Position numbers and translations under genes: made by a program | Shown here: in pieces, positions 1-5,039 of the stretch | How the letters are laid out: every line of letters starts with the position of its first letter | Position numbering within the stretch: position 1 is the stretch's first letter | NCBI GenBank assembly: GCA_964430295.1 | Contig: CAYSEV010000039.1 | Span: forward strand, 1-12,799 | DNA from: CAYGFH01 sp964430295 | Lineage (GTDB): Bacteria > Patescibacteriota > Microgenomatia > UBA10105 > UBA927 | DNA: 12,799 bases | Direction of reading: 5' to 3' | Notes under the pieces: model-generated | What the model was told of the DNA's origin: nothing | The model's database searches: none | The model's input: only the letters and a program-made list of their open reading frames with translations

Positions 1-60
1 CTATAACCCCCCTTGACAGTACTCTACGTATTCGGATACGGTTATATGTAGAGGTATATT

Positions 61-327
61 ATGGCAAAGAAAAAAGTAGAATCAAAAACATCATTTAAAA
101 TCCAAGATATGGCGCAGTGGAATTTTATTCTATTTTTGACACTCGCATTTATACTTCTTGTTGTCATGCTCAGTGCTATGTCCGGTGTGAGCCGTGATCT
201 TCGCAGCAAAGCAGGACTTGTGTGTCCAGAAGTTACCCTTCCACGTGCCGAAGATTGTGCTGGAGGGTGGAAATATCAGAGAGATGTAACCAACGGATGT
301 CCTACATTCGTTTGTGAAGCAAAATAA
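61..327 (+). CDS. Small membrane-anchored Cys-rich protein, unknown function
   Basis: An 88-residue protein with a basic N-terminus (MAKKKVESK), one strongly hydrophobic segment at about residues 21-41, and a short C-terminal domain with four cysteines (about 55, 66, 80, 85) in a Cys-Pro / Asp-Cys / Gly-Cys-Pro / Val-Cys pattern. That pattern suggests a small disulfide-stabilised domain outside the membrane; related Cys motifs appear at the ends of the protein at 6111-7145. A purine-rich TAGAGG at 49-54 precedes the ATG by 6 nt and is one of the few SD-like sites in the window. A TTGACA at 13-18 could be a -35 box, but no -10 lies at normal spacing. The gene is followed by a palindrome that probably ends transcription. 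I do not recognise a named family. Confidence 0.7.
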   Translation: MAKKKVESKTSFKIQDMAQWNFILFLTLAFILLVVMLSAMSGVSRDLRSKAGLVCPEVTLPRAEDCAGGWKYQRDVTNGCPTFVCEAK

Positions 328-370
328 CATCCATTTTGCGTAGAAAATCCTTGTTTAGACTATGTGTGTG

Positions 371-389
371 TTTTTTGCGCGCAAAAAAA
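371..389. terminator. Bidirectional terminator-like palindrome
   Basis: A run of six T, then GCGCGC, then seven A forms a perfect 18-bp palindrome (371-388) between two convergent genes (61-327 plus, rpmB minus). GTGT/ACAC-type bases on both sides extend the stem imperfectly. The GC core is short, so as an intrinsic terminator it is only moderately strong. Confidence 0.5.
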
Positions 390-432
390 TACACGACACA
401 TACAAAGAGAGATAATTCAAAAGAGTACGTAA

Positions 433-690
433 TTAAACAGTAGCAGCTTGAAGCTTTACTTCTGAAGCTTTACGATTATCGAACTTAGTGCGTTTGATAC
501 ACTTTGCACATGCCTTTACCCGAAGTTTCATACCGTTAATCGTCACGGTTACATTGTGAAGATTTGGAGCAAAACTACGGAATGTCGTTTGAGCTCGTTT
601 TTTCCACTGACCACCCGCAACACCGACATGATGGGTGTGCTGTCGTCCGACATGAGTTTTTTTAAGACAAAGATCACATTGATAAGCCAT
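433..690 (-). CDS. rpmB: 50S ribosomal protein bL28
   Basis: An 85-residue protein beginning MAYQCDLCLKK, the N-terminus typical of bL28, a small protein of the large ribosomal subunit near the E site. Cys5/Cys8 and Cys61/Cys64 form two CxxC pairs, so this is the zinc-binding form. The basic central stretch with RSFAPNLHNV and the VTINGMKLRVKACAKC block match the family. It is slightly longer than the usual 60-78 residues because of a His/Gly-rich stretch (about 13-28). The gene stands alone, divergent from the M50 protease gene, with no SD before its ATG. The A/T-rich gap to that gene holds a long inverted repeat (705-762). Identification is secure. Confidence 0.93.
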   Translation of the reverse strand: MAYQCDLCLKKTHVGRQHTHHVGVAGGQWKKRAQTTFRSFAPNLHNVTVTINGMKLRVKACAKCIKRTKFDNRKASEVKLQAATV

Positions 691-704
691 ATAAAAAATG
701 AAAA

Positions 705-762
705 GTGCAAAAAGTAAAGTGTAAAATAGACATTTTTACATTTTTCACTTTAAACTTTGCAC
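705..762. repeat. Long imperfect inverted repeat between divergent genes
   Basis: GTGCAAA (705-711) is matched by TTTGCAC (756-762), AAAGTG (716-721) by CACTTT (746-751), and TGTAAAA (720-726) by TTTTACA (734-740). The arms are interrupted and A/T-rich. It lies between rpmB (minus) and the M50 gene (plus), where it could be an operator, a cruciform or a remnant of a small element. No known operator is recognised. Confidence 0.5.
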
Positions 763-772
763 AAGATCCTAT

Positions 773-778
773 ATACTA
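773..778 (+). promoter_or_regulatory. -10 box placed for a leaderless transcript of the M50 gene
   Basis: TATACT lies 6 nt before the ATG at 785, so transcription would begin at or very near the A of the start codon. There is no SD sequence. No convincing -35 is visible. Confidence 0.45.
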
Positions 779-784
779 TACCAC

Positions 785-1453
785 ATGTTTAGCCTCTTAA
801 GCAACCCATTGGTATTTGTGTTTTCTCTTATATCTCTCGTAGTTGCGATTTCTATTCATGAATATGCACATGCATACGCTGCAGACCGTCTTGGAGATCC
901 GACTCCCCAGCTTCAGGGACGTTTAACACTGAATCCACTCGCCCATTTGGACCCAATAGGTACGCTTATGATCCTACTGGCTCATTTTGGGTGGGGAAAA
1001 CCGGTTCAATTTGATCCATTCAATTTGCGAAACCCAAAACGGGACGCTGCAATTATCTCTATAGCAGGACCTCTTACAAACTTTGTATTTGCAGGTCTTT
1101 GCTCCATTTTACTTCATATAACTGAGTTCTATCATTTGGCAATGATGCCATCTTTGTTGGGAATCAGTATTGCCATCCTTGCTGGATTACTTCAGTCGTT
1201 TATTGTCCTTAATATATCGCTTGGTGTATTTAATCTGGTTCCCATTCACCCGCTTGACGGATTTAAAATTGTAGAAGGTATATTACCTGATGAGTATGCC
1301 AGACAATGGCATGAATTGGAAGGATATGGCATGATTTTTCTGCTGTTTTTGGCATTTCCAATTCTGGGGAGTGTGTCTCCTATCAGTCGGGTCATTTCAC
1401 CTATTATAAATATGTTAATCACATGGCTCATACCGAATGCGCCCATCATATAA
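785..1453 (+). CDS. Site-2 protease family (peptidase M50) membrane metalloprotease
   Basis: A 222-residue polytopic membrane protein of the M50 (S2P / Rip-like) family. These intramembrane zinc proteases cleave membrane-embedded substrates; the short form here lacks a PDZ domain. The zinc motif HEYAH is at residues 25-29 in the first membrane segment. A QGRLTLNPLAHLDPIGT block (about 43-60) and NPKRDAAIISIAGPLTNF (about 83-100) are typical of the small bacterial subfamily. The third ligand motif is PLDG at about 156-159 (Asp158). Several hydrophobic helices follow. Length and motifs are complete, so an active enzyme is likely. The next gene starts 4 bp downstream and is probably co-transcribed. 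The start is set by the ATG right after a TATACT box, with no SD. Substrate unknown. Confidence 0.92.
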   Translation: MFSLLSNPLVFVFSLISLVVAISIHEYAHAYAADRLGDPTPQLQGRLTLNPLAHLDPIGTLMILLAHFGWGKPVQFDPFNLRNPKRDAAIISIAGPLTNFVFAGLCSILLHITEFYHLAMMPSLLGISIAILAGLLQSFIVLNISLGVFNLVPIHPLDGFKIVEGILPDEYARQWHELEGYGMIFLLFLAFPILGSVSPISRVISPIINMLITWLIPNAPII

Positions 1454-1457
1454 CACT

Positions 1458-2012
1458 ATGAATATATACTTTACCGCATCTATCGTCGGAAAAAAGGATT
1501 ATCTGGCAAATTACAAGGCAATAATCGATGCGTTTACAGCGCAGGGACATGCTGTGCAGGCAGAGCATATCCTTAATATCACAGAGCCGGAAATTCATAT
1601 GAAAACCCGGGAAGAGCGCTTAAAATTCCATGAACGATTGGAGCAATGGATTCAGGCATGTGATTTTATGGTTGTAGAGAGCTCATTCCCGAGTATTAGC
1701 GTTGGTTATGAAATTTCTCTTGCTCTTCAGTATAGAAAGCCTGTGCTGCTGCTTTATAGCATAGGAGATCCTCCGAGTTTATTTGCTCATCATGAAGACG
1801 TAAAAATAGTCTGTGAAAAATACACATTAGATACATTACAGTCGATTATTTCTGACTTTTTGCGTTTTGTTCAGGGCGAAGCTGACACGAGATTTACCTT
1901 CTTTATCTCCAGTAAGCAGGCTGCGTATCTTGCAAAACAATCGAAGAAGTTACGGATGCCCAAATCTGTGTTCTTGCGATCCCTTATTGATGCAGATATG
2001 GATAAACGATAG
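1458..2012 (+). CDS. Nucleoside 2-deoxyribosyltransferase-like protein with RHH-like C-terminus
   Basis: A 184-residue protein if the ATG at 1458 is used; an upstream in-frame extension to 1437 would overlap the end of the M50 gene and adds nothing conserved. Residues 1-135 resemble the nucleoside deoxyribosyltransferase / DNPH1 fold: MNIYFTASIVG at the N-terminus, an acidic and basic middle, and a core of ACDFMVVESS (67-76) followed by PSISVGYEISLAL (78-90), in which Glu85 is at the position of the catalytic glutamate. Residues 143-184 (TRFTFFISSKQAAYLAKQSKK onward) look like a ribbon-helix-helix: a beta strand, then two helices. In known RHH proteins this module dimerises and binds DNA or mediates assembly. 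Base-release activity is inferred from the fold only. It follows the M50 gene by 4 bp with no SD. Confidence 0.7.
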   Translation: MNIYFTASIVGKKDYLANYKAIIDAFTAQGHAVQAEHILNITEPEIHMKTREERLKFHERLEQWIQACDFMVVESSFPSISVGYEISLALQYRKPVLLLYSIGDPPSLFAHHEDVKIVCEKYTLDTLQSIISDFLRFVQGEADTRFTFFISSKQAAYLAKQSKKLRMPKSVFLRSLIDADMDKR

Positions 2013-2118
2013 TAATTTGTAATATACCTCACATTATTTTTATACATCATCGTGCTGCATAGGTAATTCTGCAATTCGTTATTACAATACATACAACGCA
2101 TAACTCGCGTTGTTTTTT

Positions 2119-2331
2119 ATGGCACGGATTATCAGACACACAACAAGAATTATTACATATCCTCTTCGGGCAGGACAAAAAACACTTGCTATGAACGTGA
2201 AGCTCTGGAGTACGATGTTTTGGGATACATGGTATCCACTACCCATGGATCAAAAACTGGCATGGATAGCATTTGTGGGACAGACAATGTGCATACTGAC
2301 ACTTTTGGAACTTTTTCTTCTGAAACGGTGA
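2119..2331 (+). CDS. Small membrane protein, unknown function
   Basis: A 70-residue protein starting at ATG 2119; an upstream TTG is possible but less likely. It has a basic, Arg-rich N-terminal half (ARIIRHTTR) and one hydrophobic helix at about 47-67 ending in LLKR. The middle is Trp-rich (WSTMFWDTWYPLP). No SD is visible. A TACAAT (2083-2088) could be its -10, giving a leader of about 25 nt. No family recognised. The reading frame is open and free of low-complexity artefacts, but at this length it stays a modest prediction. Confidence 0.5.
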   Translation: MARIIRHTTRIITYPLRAGQKTLAMNVKLWSTMFWDTWYPLPMDQKLAWIAFVGQTMCILTLLELFLLKR

Positions 2332-2344
2332 CGTTCCTCACGTC
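2330..2344 (+). terminator. Weak terminator-like hairpin
   Basis: GACGT (2330-2334) and ACGTC (2340-2344) can pair over a TCCTC loop just at the end of the 70-aa gene. Only a broken T-rich stretch follows, so this is weak. Confidence 0.25.
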
Positions 2345-2365
2345 GTTTGAATATATTTTCATTAC

Positions 2366-2395
2366 TTGACAAGTGGATGCAATCATTTGTACGAT
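2366..2395 (+). promoter_or_regulatory. Promoter of the structured RNA
   Basis: A perfect -35 TTGACA (2366-2371), an 18-nt spacer and a -10 TACGAT (2390-2395). The expected start is about 2402, which is exactly the first base of the closing stem of the RNA described next. This is one of the best -35/-10 pairs in the window. Confidence 0.7.
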
Positions 2396-2401
2396 ACATA
2401 T

Positions 2402-2570
2402 GCCTAAGCAATCGGACTTGAAGAATAATTTTTCTCTACAAGTTCAACCTAAATGAGGTATTCTCCGAATTTCTCGGAGGAGACAGGACTACGTGTTGCT
2501 ATACTGAGGTATATCGACCAGTCCATCCGATTGAAAGATCGGGAAAAATTACTTCAAGCCTACTTAGGCG
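2402..2570 (+). ncRNA. Unassigned structured RNA, about 170 nt, with predicted pseudoknot
   Basis: Hand folding gives a compact nested structure. P1: GCCTAAG (2402-2408) with CTTAGGC (2563-2569). P2: CTTGAAG (2417-2423) with CTTCAAG (2552-2558). P3: 11 pairs between 2426-2436 and 2541-2551. Inside are two hairpins: CTCCGA/TCGGAG (2463-2468 / 2474-2479), and GGACT/AGTCC (2486-2490 / 2520-2524) capped by GTTG-TATAC/GTATA-CGAC. CAATCGGA (2409-2416), lying between P1 and P2, is an exact 8-base complement of TCCGATTG (2526-2533), a pseudoknot. Thus 2402-2423 is wholly paired in three consecutive helices. No significant ORF crosses it. I see none of the conserved cores of RNase P, tmRNA or SRP RNA. 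Length would suit 6S RNA, but a branched, pseudoknotted fold does not. AATTATT (2572-2578) could pair with 2424-2430 as an alternative to P3. Confidence 0.65.
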
Positions 2571-2689
2571 GAATTATTTGCAAGATTGAAGCTTCTATTT
2601 GTGTTTGATTTTTAATTCCCATTTTCTTTTGTATTTTTTCTGATGTGGATTGTGTTGGGAAAAATTGATAAAATGGATGGAGTGTTCAT

Positions 2690-2761
2690 GCCGAGATAGC
2701 TCAGTGGTAGAGCAACTGTTTTGTAAACAGTAGGTCCGGGGTCCGAATCCCCGTCTCGGCT
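2690..2761 (+). tRNA. tRNA-Thr(TGT)
   Basis: Complete cloverleaf: acceptor GCCGAGA (2690-2696) with TCTCGGC (2754-2760), discriminator T2761, then an encoded CCA at 2762-2764. D arm GCTC/GAGC, anticodon stem ACTGT/ACAGT with loop TTTGTAA, anticodon TGT reading ACA. T stem CGGGG/CCCCG. The T loop is TCCGAAT instead of the usual TTCGAAT, so position 55 is C. A TAAAAT at 2669-2674 may be its -10. Decayed copies of its 3' end follow. Confidence 0.93.
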
Positions 2762-2950
2762 CCAAATCAGATTCAACGATCAGGTCAGTTCCGGGGTTCC
2801 TCTTTCGTCTTTCAGACTACAGCGGGACAAGCCGAATCCCCGTCTCGGCTCCAAATCAGATCAAAAAATCTGGCTCATTCCGAGTTTCCTCCTTCGTCTC
2901 TCAAACTACGGATGGACAAGCTGAATCTCCATCTAGGATTCAATAATCAA
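2735..2950 (+). repeat. Tandem 89-bp copies of the tRNA-Thr 3' end with T-loop insert
   Basis: The T-arm to tail segment beginning CCGAATCCCCGTCTCGGCTC occurs at 2743 and again, identical for about 30 nt, at 2832; a third decayed copy starts at 2921. Spacing is exactly 89 bp both times. TCCGGGGT at 2735 recurs at 2790 and, as TCCGAGTT, at 2879. In the two downstream copies the T-arm halves are separated by a similar insert of about 34 nt (2798-2831 and 2887-2920), each beginning TCCTC or similar with TTTCG/CTTCG and ending GGACAAG. So the downstream copies are tRNA 3' ends with an insert in the T loop, not simple tandem duplications. They cannot make full tRNAs. Confidence 0.8.
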
Positions 2951-3280
2951 TTACTTCTGATATTTTCGAAGAATATTTTTTTCAAATGGCGTATCATCAA
3001 ACAGCCGATTAAACTCTACAAAAGCCTTTTCGTTCAACCGATATGTTACAACCCTTCCAACGCGCGTCTTCAGAATCCATCCACTGAGATTCAACTGATG
3101 AAGATGGTGCGACACAAGATTTTCCGCAATACCTAAGCTATCAACGATCATATGAACCTGCATTGGCTCATGAGCCAACAGATAGACAATTGATAGTCTA
3201 TGGACATGGGAAATGCCCCGGAATCGCCGAACGAATGGTTTTACCTTTTCTCTTAATCTGGCTCGAGTCAATACAGGCAT
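2951..3280 (-). CDS. ArsR-family winged-helix transcriptional regulator
   Basis: A 109-residue protein with the ArsR/SmtB winged helix-turn-helix over most of its length. ISHVHRLSIVYLL (about 23-35) is the helix before the HTH. AENLVSHHLHQLNLSGWI (about 52-69) holds the recognition helix, and LKTRVGRVVTYRL (70-82) the beta wing. It has no cysteine, so it is not a thiolate metal sensor of the ArsR/CadC type; the signal is unknown. It starts 2 bp after the stop of the OB-fold membrane protein on the same strand, which makes one transcription unit, and it has no SD of its own. Members of this family are usually dimeric repressors, often of their own operon. Confidence 0.85.
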   Translation of the reverse strand: MPVLTRARLREKVKPFVRRFRGISHVHRLSIVYLLAHEPMQVHMIVDSLGIAENLVSHHLHQLNLSGWILKTRVGRVVTYRLNEKAFVEFNRLFDDTPFEKNILRKYQK

Positions 3281-3282
3281 AG

Positions 3283-3603
3283 TTATTCAACGATGCGTAT
3301 AGTATCTATATACAATGTTGTACCTGAATTTTGGCCTGTGGCTTCAACTTTTTTCCCAATATACGGATCAAGAGATTCACGCCCCGACATAACACCGTAT
3401 ACTTTGCCGTTTTCAGTTATCGTGTGTTTATAATCCACACCCTGTACTGTTGATGCTTTCAGCACACCCGTTCTGGTAATCGAATCTGTTTTAAACACCT
3501 GAGTGTTTGCTCCCTCAGATGATTTGCTTTTCATAGAGAGGTATACGTATCCTCCCGCACCGACCAATACGAGAAAAATTAATCCAAATATAAATCCTTT
3601 CAT
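3283..3603 (-). CDS. Membrane-anchored OB-fold-like small protein
   Basis: A 106-residue protein: signal-anchor helix at about 3-22, Ser/Lys linker, then a domain at about 42-106. That domain (TRTGVLKAS, HTITENGKVYGV, LDPYIGKKVEATG, TTLYIDTIRIVE) has the strand pattern of small bacterial OB-fold domains, in which a GxxVEVTG-type strand is followed by a final strand. It would face outward from the membrane. It has the clearest SD in the window: AGGAGG on the minus strand (3613-3608), four bases before the ATG. A minus-strand TATAAT (3659-3654) is a likely -10, giving a leader of about 43 nt. The next gene, 2 bp downstream, is the ArsR regulator. Ligand unknown. Confidence 0.75.
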   Translation of the reverse strand: MKGFIFGLIFLVLVGAGGYVYLSMKSKSSEGANTQVFKTDSITRTGVLKASTVQGVDYKHTITENGKVYGVMSGRESLDPYIGKKVEATGQNSGTTLYIDTIRIVE

Positions 3604-3607
3604 AGTT

Positions 3608-3613
3608 CCTCCT
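3608..3613 (-). promoter_or_regulatory. Consensus Shine-Dalgarno site
   Basis: Minus-strand AGGAGG with 4 nt to the ATG at 3603. It is notable because most other genes here lack an SD, which suggests this organism keeps both SD-led and leaderless initiation. Confidence 0.8.
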
Positions 3614-3667
3614 ACTCACTAGGCTACAATATCTAAGTGATGTAATGCAACTCATTATAAAATCCGC

Positions 3668-3673
3668 TATAAT
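3668..3673 (+). promoter_or_regulatory. -10 box of tRNA-Tyr
   Basis: A perfect TATAAT 11 nt before the tRNA-Tyr gene at 3685, giving a leader of only a few bases. The -35 region is poor. The -10 of the divergent OB-fold gene lies just 9 bp away on the other strand, so the two promoters are packed back to back. Confidence 0.6.
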
Positions 3674-3684
3674 ATCAAAATCCC

Positions 3685-3769
3685 GCTGAGATGCCGGAGT
3701 GGTCAATCGGAACAGACTGTAAATCTGTCGCCCTAACAGGCTACCTAGGTTCGAATCCTAGTCTCAGCA
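3685..3769 (+). tRNA. tRNA-Tyr(GTA)
   Basis: Type II tRNA: acceptor GCTGAGA (3685-3691) with TCTCAGC (3762-3768), discriminator A3769, CCA not encoded. Anticodon stem ACAGA/TCTGT with loop CTGTAAA, anticodon GTA. A long variable arm (about 3729-3745) suits bacterial Tyr. The T loop TTCGAAT is standard, unlike both Thr tRNAs in this window. No partial copies are seen around it. Confidence 0.93.
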
Positions 3770-3811
3770 CATAATTACATACATGTTTACGATTTTTCTC
3801 GTGTAACTTCC

Positions 3812-4306
3812 ATGGAATTGATAGATCCTAATACTTCCAGTCAAACACACAAAAAACACTCATATATAGAGTCGCTTTTGCTGGGCGATATGACTCCCCA
3901 AAAAAAACTATTTTTGTTTATACTGTTGGGCGTTACACTGCTTATAACTGGCATATCGTTCTGGATTGGACTAAAAGGCAATCGTGTGACCACTACAACT
4001 GAATATGCTGTCCCTACTCCTGTGGACACAGTAGCCGAAACACCACAACCAACCGACACTCCAGATCCAACAGATTCTCCTACGCCCACAAAAAAACCAA
4101 CAACCACACCGACTAAAACCCCAACTCCAACAAGTTCAAGCACCCCGACAAATACTCCAGGTCCCACGAATACGCCGACAAATACGCCTGCACCAACTGC
4201 TACACCAACAAGCATACCAACAGCGACAGTAACAGTGTCACCAACAGCCACGCCCGTACCCCCTACGACTACGCCTATTCCTCCTACACCAACCTCAATC
4301 CCATAG
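3812..4306 (+). CDS. Membrane-anchored Thr/Pro-rich stalk protein
   Basis: A 164-residue protein with a cytoplasmic N-terminus of about 32 residues, one membrane helix (about 33-54) and an extracellular tail from about 60 to the end, almost wholly Thr, Pro, Ser and Ala in short TPTPT/TNTP-like repeats. Such tails are extended, probably O-glycosylated spacers in secreted bacterial proteins. No folded domain follows the tail, so it is either a bare stalk or a truncated protein whose C-terminal domain was lost; the sequence does not decide this. No SD; TGTAAC (3802-3807) lies just 4 nt before the ATG. Low-complexity composition also gives a long V/G-rich shadow frame on the opposite strand. Confidence 0.75.
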   Translation: MELIDPNTSSQTHKKHSYIESLLLGDMTPQKKLFLFILLGVTLLITGISFWIGLKGNRVTTTTEYAVPTPVDTVAETPQPTDTPDPTDSPTPTKKPTTTPTKTPTPTSSSTPTNTPGPTNTPTNTPAPTATPTSIPTATVTVSPTATPVPPTTTPIPPTPTSIP

Positions 4307-4320
4307 CGGAATTTGACCTA

Positions 4321-4349
4321 TTGCAAAGGATTTTTTCACATGCAATACT
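4321..4349 (+). promoter_or_regulatory. Promoter of the 4359 gene
   Basis: -35 TTGCAA (4321-4326), 17-nt spacer, extended -10 TGC-AATACT (4341-4349). The predicted start is at about 4356, leaving at most a very short leader before ATG 4359, or about 17 nt before ATG 4374. Confidence 0.5.
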
Positions 4350-4358
4350 AGCTTTCAT

Positions 4359-4862
4359 ATGGAAGAAGAAACAATGGACAACTCAACCAATAACAGTTCC
4401 ATGTACTATGTACTCGGGGCTATCGTACTTATAGCGGTCATCGGCGCAGGATATATGCTTCGACCAAAAACAGCGGCACCAACGACACCGGAACCTGTTG
4501 CAATGGCACCAAAAGCAACACCAACTCCACTTGGTCCAATCACGAGACTTCAATGTGATACACAGTATTACAATCCAGTGATCGGATTTCCAAAGTATTA
4601 CCTTTCAGTCGATGGATCTGATGTAGCAGGAGCAACATCTGTTGATTGTACAATGACAGTCACACAGGATAACAAAGTTGTTGCAACAGACAAATCAACA
4701 ACAAAATTGACAGAAAAACCGGAACGAAACGGTTCTGTATTCAAATGTTCCTCGGCAGCTCTTGAGCTGAAGCACACCATCCCTACAAAGGTTGATGTAA
4801 CACTCAAAGATGACCAGGGAGCAAAAGCGACATGCAGTGCAGTATTTGCACTTCCAAGATAA
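4359..4862 (+). CDS. Membrane-anchored protein with Ig-like candidate domain
   Basis: A 167-residue protein: short acidic/Asn-rich N-terminus, signal-anchor helix (about 16-34), Pro/Thr linker (about 38-60) and a C-terminal domain of about 105 residues rich in alternating beta-strand residues. Four cysteines (about 66, 97, 130, 159) could make two disulfides outside the cell. The strand pattern suggests an Ig-like beta sandwich, but I cannot name a family. The start could be 4359 or the ATG at 4374; the latter has a purine-rich GGAAGAAGAA upstream that could act as a weak SD. The first is nearly leaderless from the promoter described at 4321. A strong terminator follows at 4890. Confidence 0.7.
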   Translation: MEEETMDNSTNNSSMYYVLGAIVLIAVIGAGYMLRPKTAAPTTPEPVAMAPKATPTPLGPITRLQCDTQYYNPVIGFPKYYLSVDGSDVAGATSVDCTMTVTQDNKVVATDKSTTKLTEKPERNGSVFKCSSAALELKHTIPTKVDVTLKDDQGAKATCSAVFALPR

Positions 4863-4889
4863 TAATCACTTTATACAAAGTTATTACAT

Positions 4890-4919
4890 AAAAAACCCCG
4901 GGATTAGACGGGGTTTTTT
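4890..4919. terminator. Bidirectional rho-independent terminator
   Basis: AAAAAA, then CCCCG (4896-4900), an 8-nt loop, CGGGG (4909-4913) and TTTTTT (4914-4919). It serves the plus-strand gene ending at 4862; with the A run it can also end the minus-strand hydrolase transcript coming from 5040. Confidence 0.88.
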
Positions 4920-4934
4920 ATTGGAGATAATCCT

Positions 4935-5011
4935 TGTCATCCCCAACCTGATCGGGGATCCAGAAATTTGGAACATACAGAGGCTAGATTCCCGACTTCG
5001 TGGGAAAGACA
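4935..5011. repeat. REP-like double-hairpin intergenic repeat
   Basis: TGTC (4935-4938) and GACA (5008-5011) bracket two hairpins: ATCCCC/GGGGAT (4939-4944 / 4954-4959) and TTCCC/GGGAA (4989-4993 / 5002-5006) with GACTTCGT as loop. The arrangement, including GGGGATCCAGA and CTAGATTCCCG, is that of the widespread palindromic intergenic repeats that translate to spurious peptides such as VIPNLIGDPE. It is a single, slightly decayed copy in this window. Confidence 0.65.
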
Positions 5012-5039
5012 GTTACATATACCGAGGAAATTGATATTT

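Noticed and set aside
2402..2570. 6S RNA, tmRNA, SRP RNA or RNase P RNA
   Set aside because: Length would suit 6S, but the fold is branched and pseudoknotted; I see no tag reading frame with tRNA-like ends, no SRP apical loop sequence and no RNase P conserved regions. An Infernal search would settle it.
2735..2950. CRISPR array
   Set aside because: Only three units of 89 bp, with long tRNA-derived identity and no short constant repeat with unique spacers; no cas genes.
2912..3136. 74-aa plus-strand frame
   Set aside because: It lies opposite the ArsR gene and starts in the decayed tRNA repeat; no protein-like features.
3841..4251. 136-aa V/G-rich frame on the minus strand
   Set aside because: It is the mirror image of the Thr/Pro-rich coding repeat on the plus strand; the composition is fully explained by that.
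4810..5034. 74-aa frame containing VIPNLIGDPE-type peptide
   Set aside because: It reads across the terminator and the REP-like repeat; such peptides are known artefacts of these palindromes.
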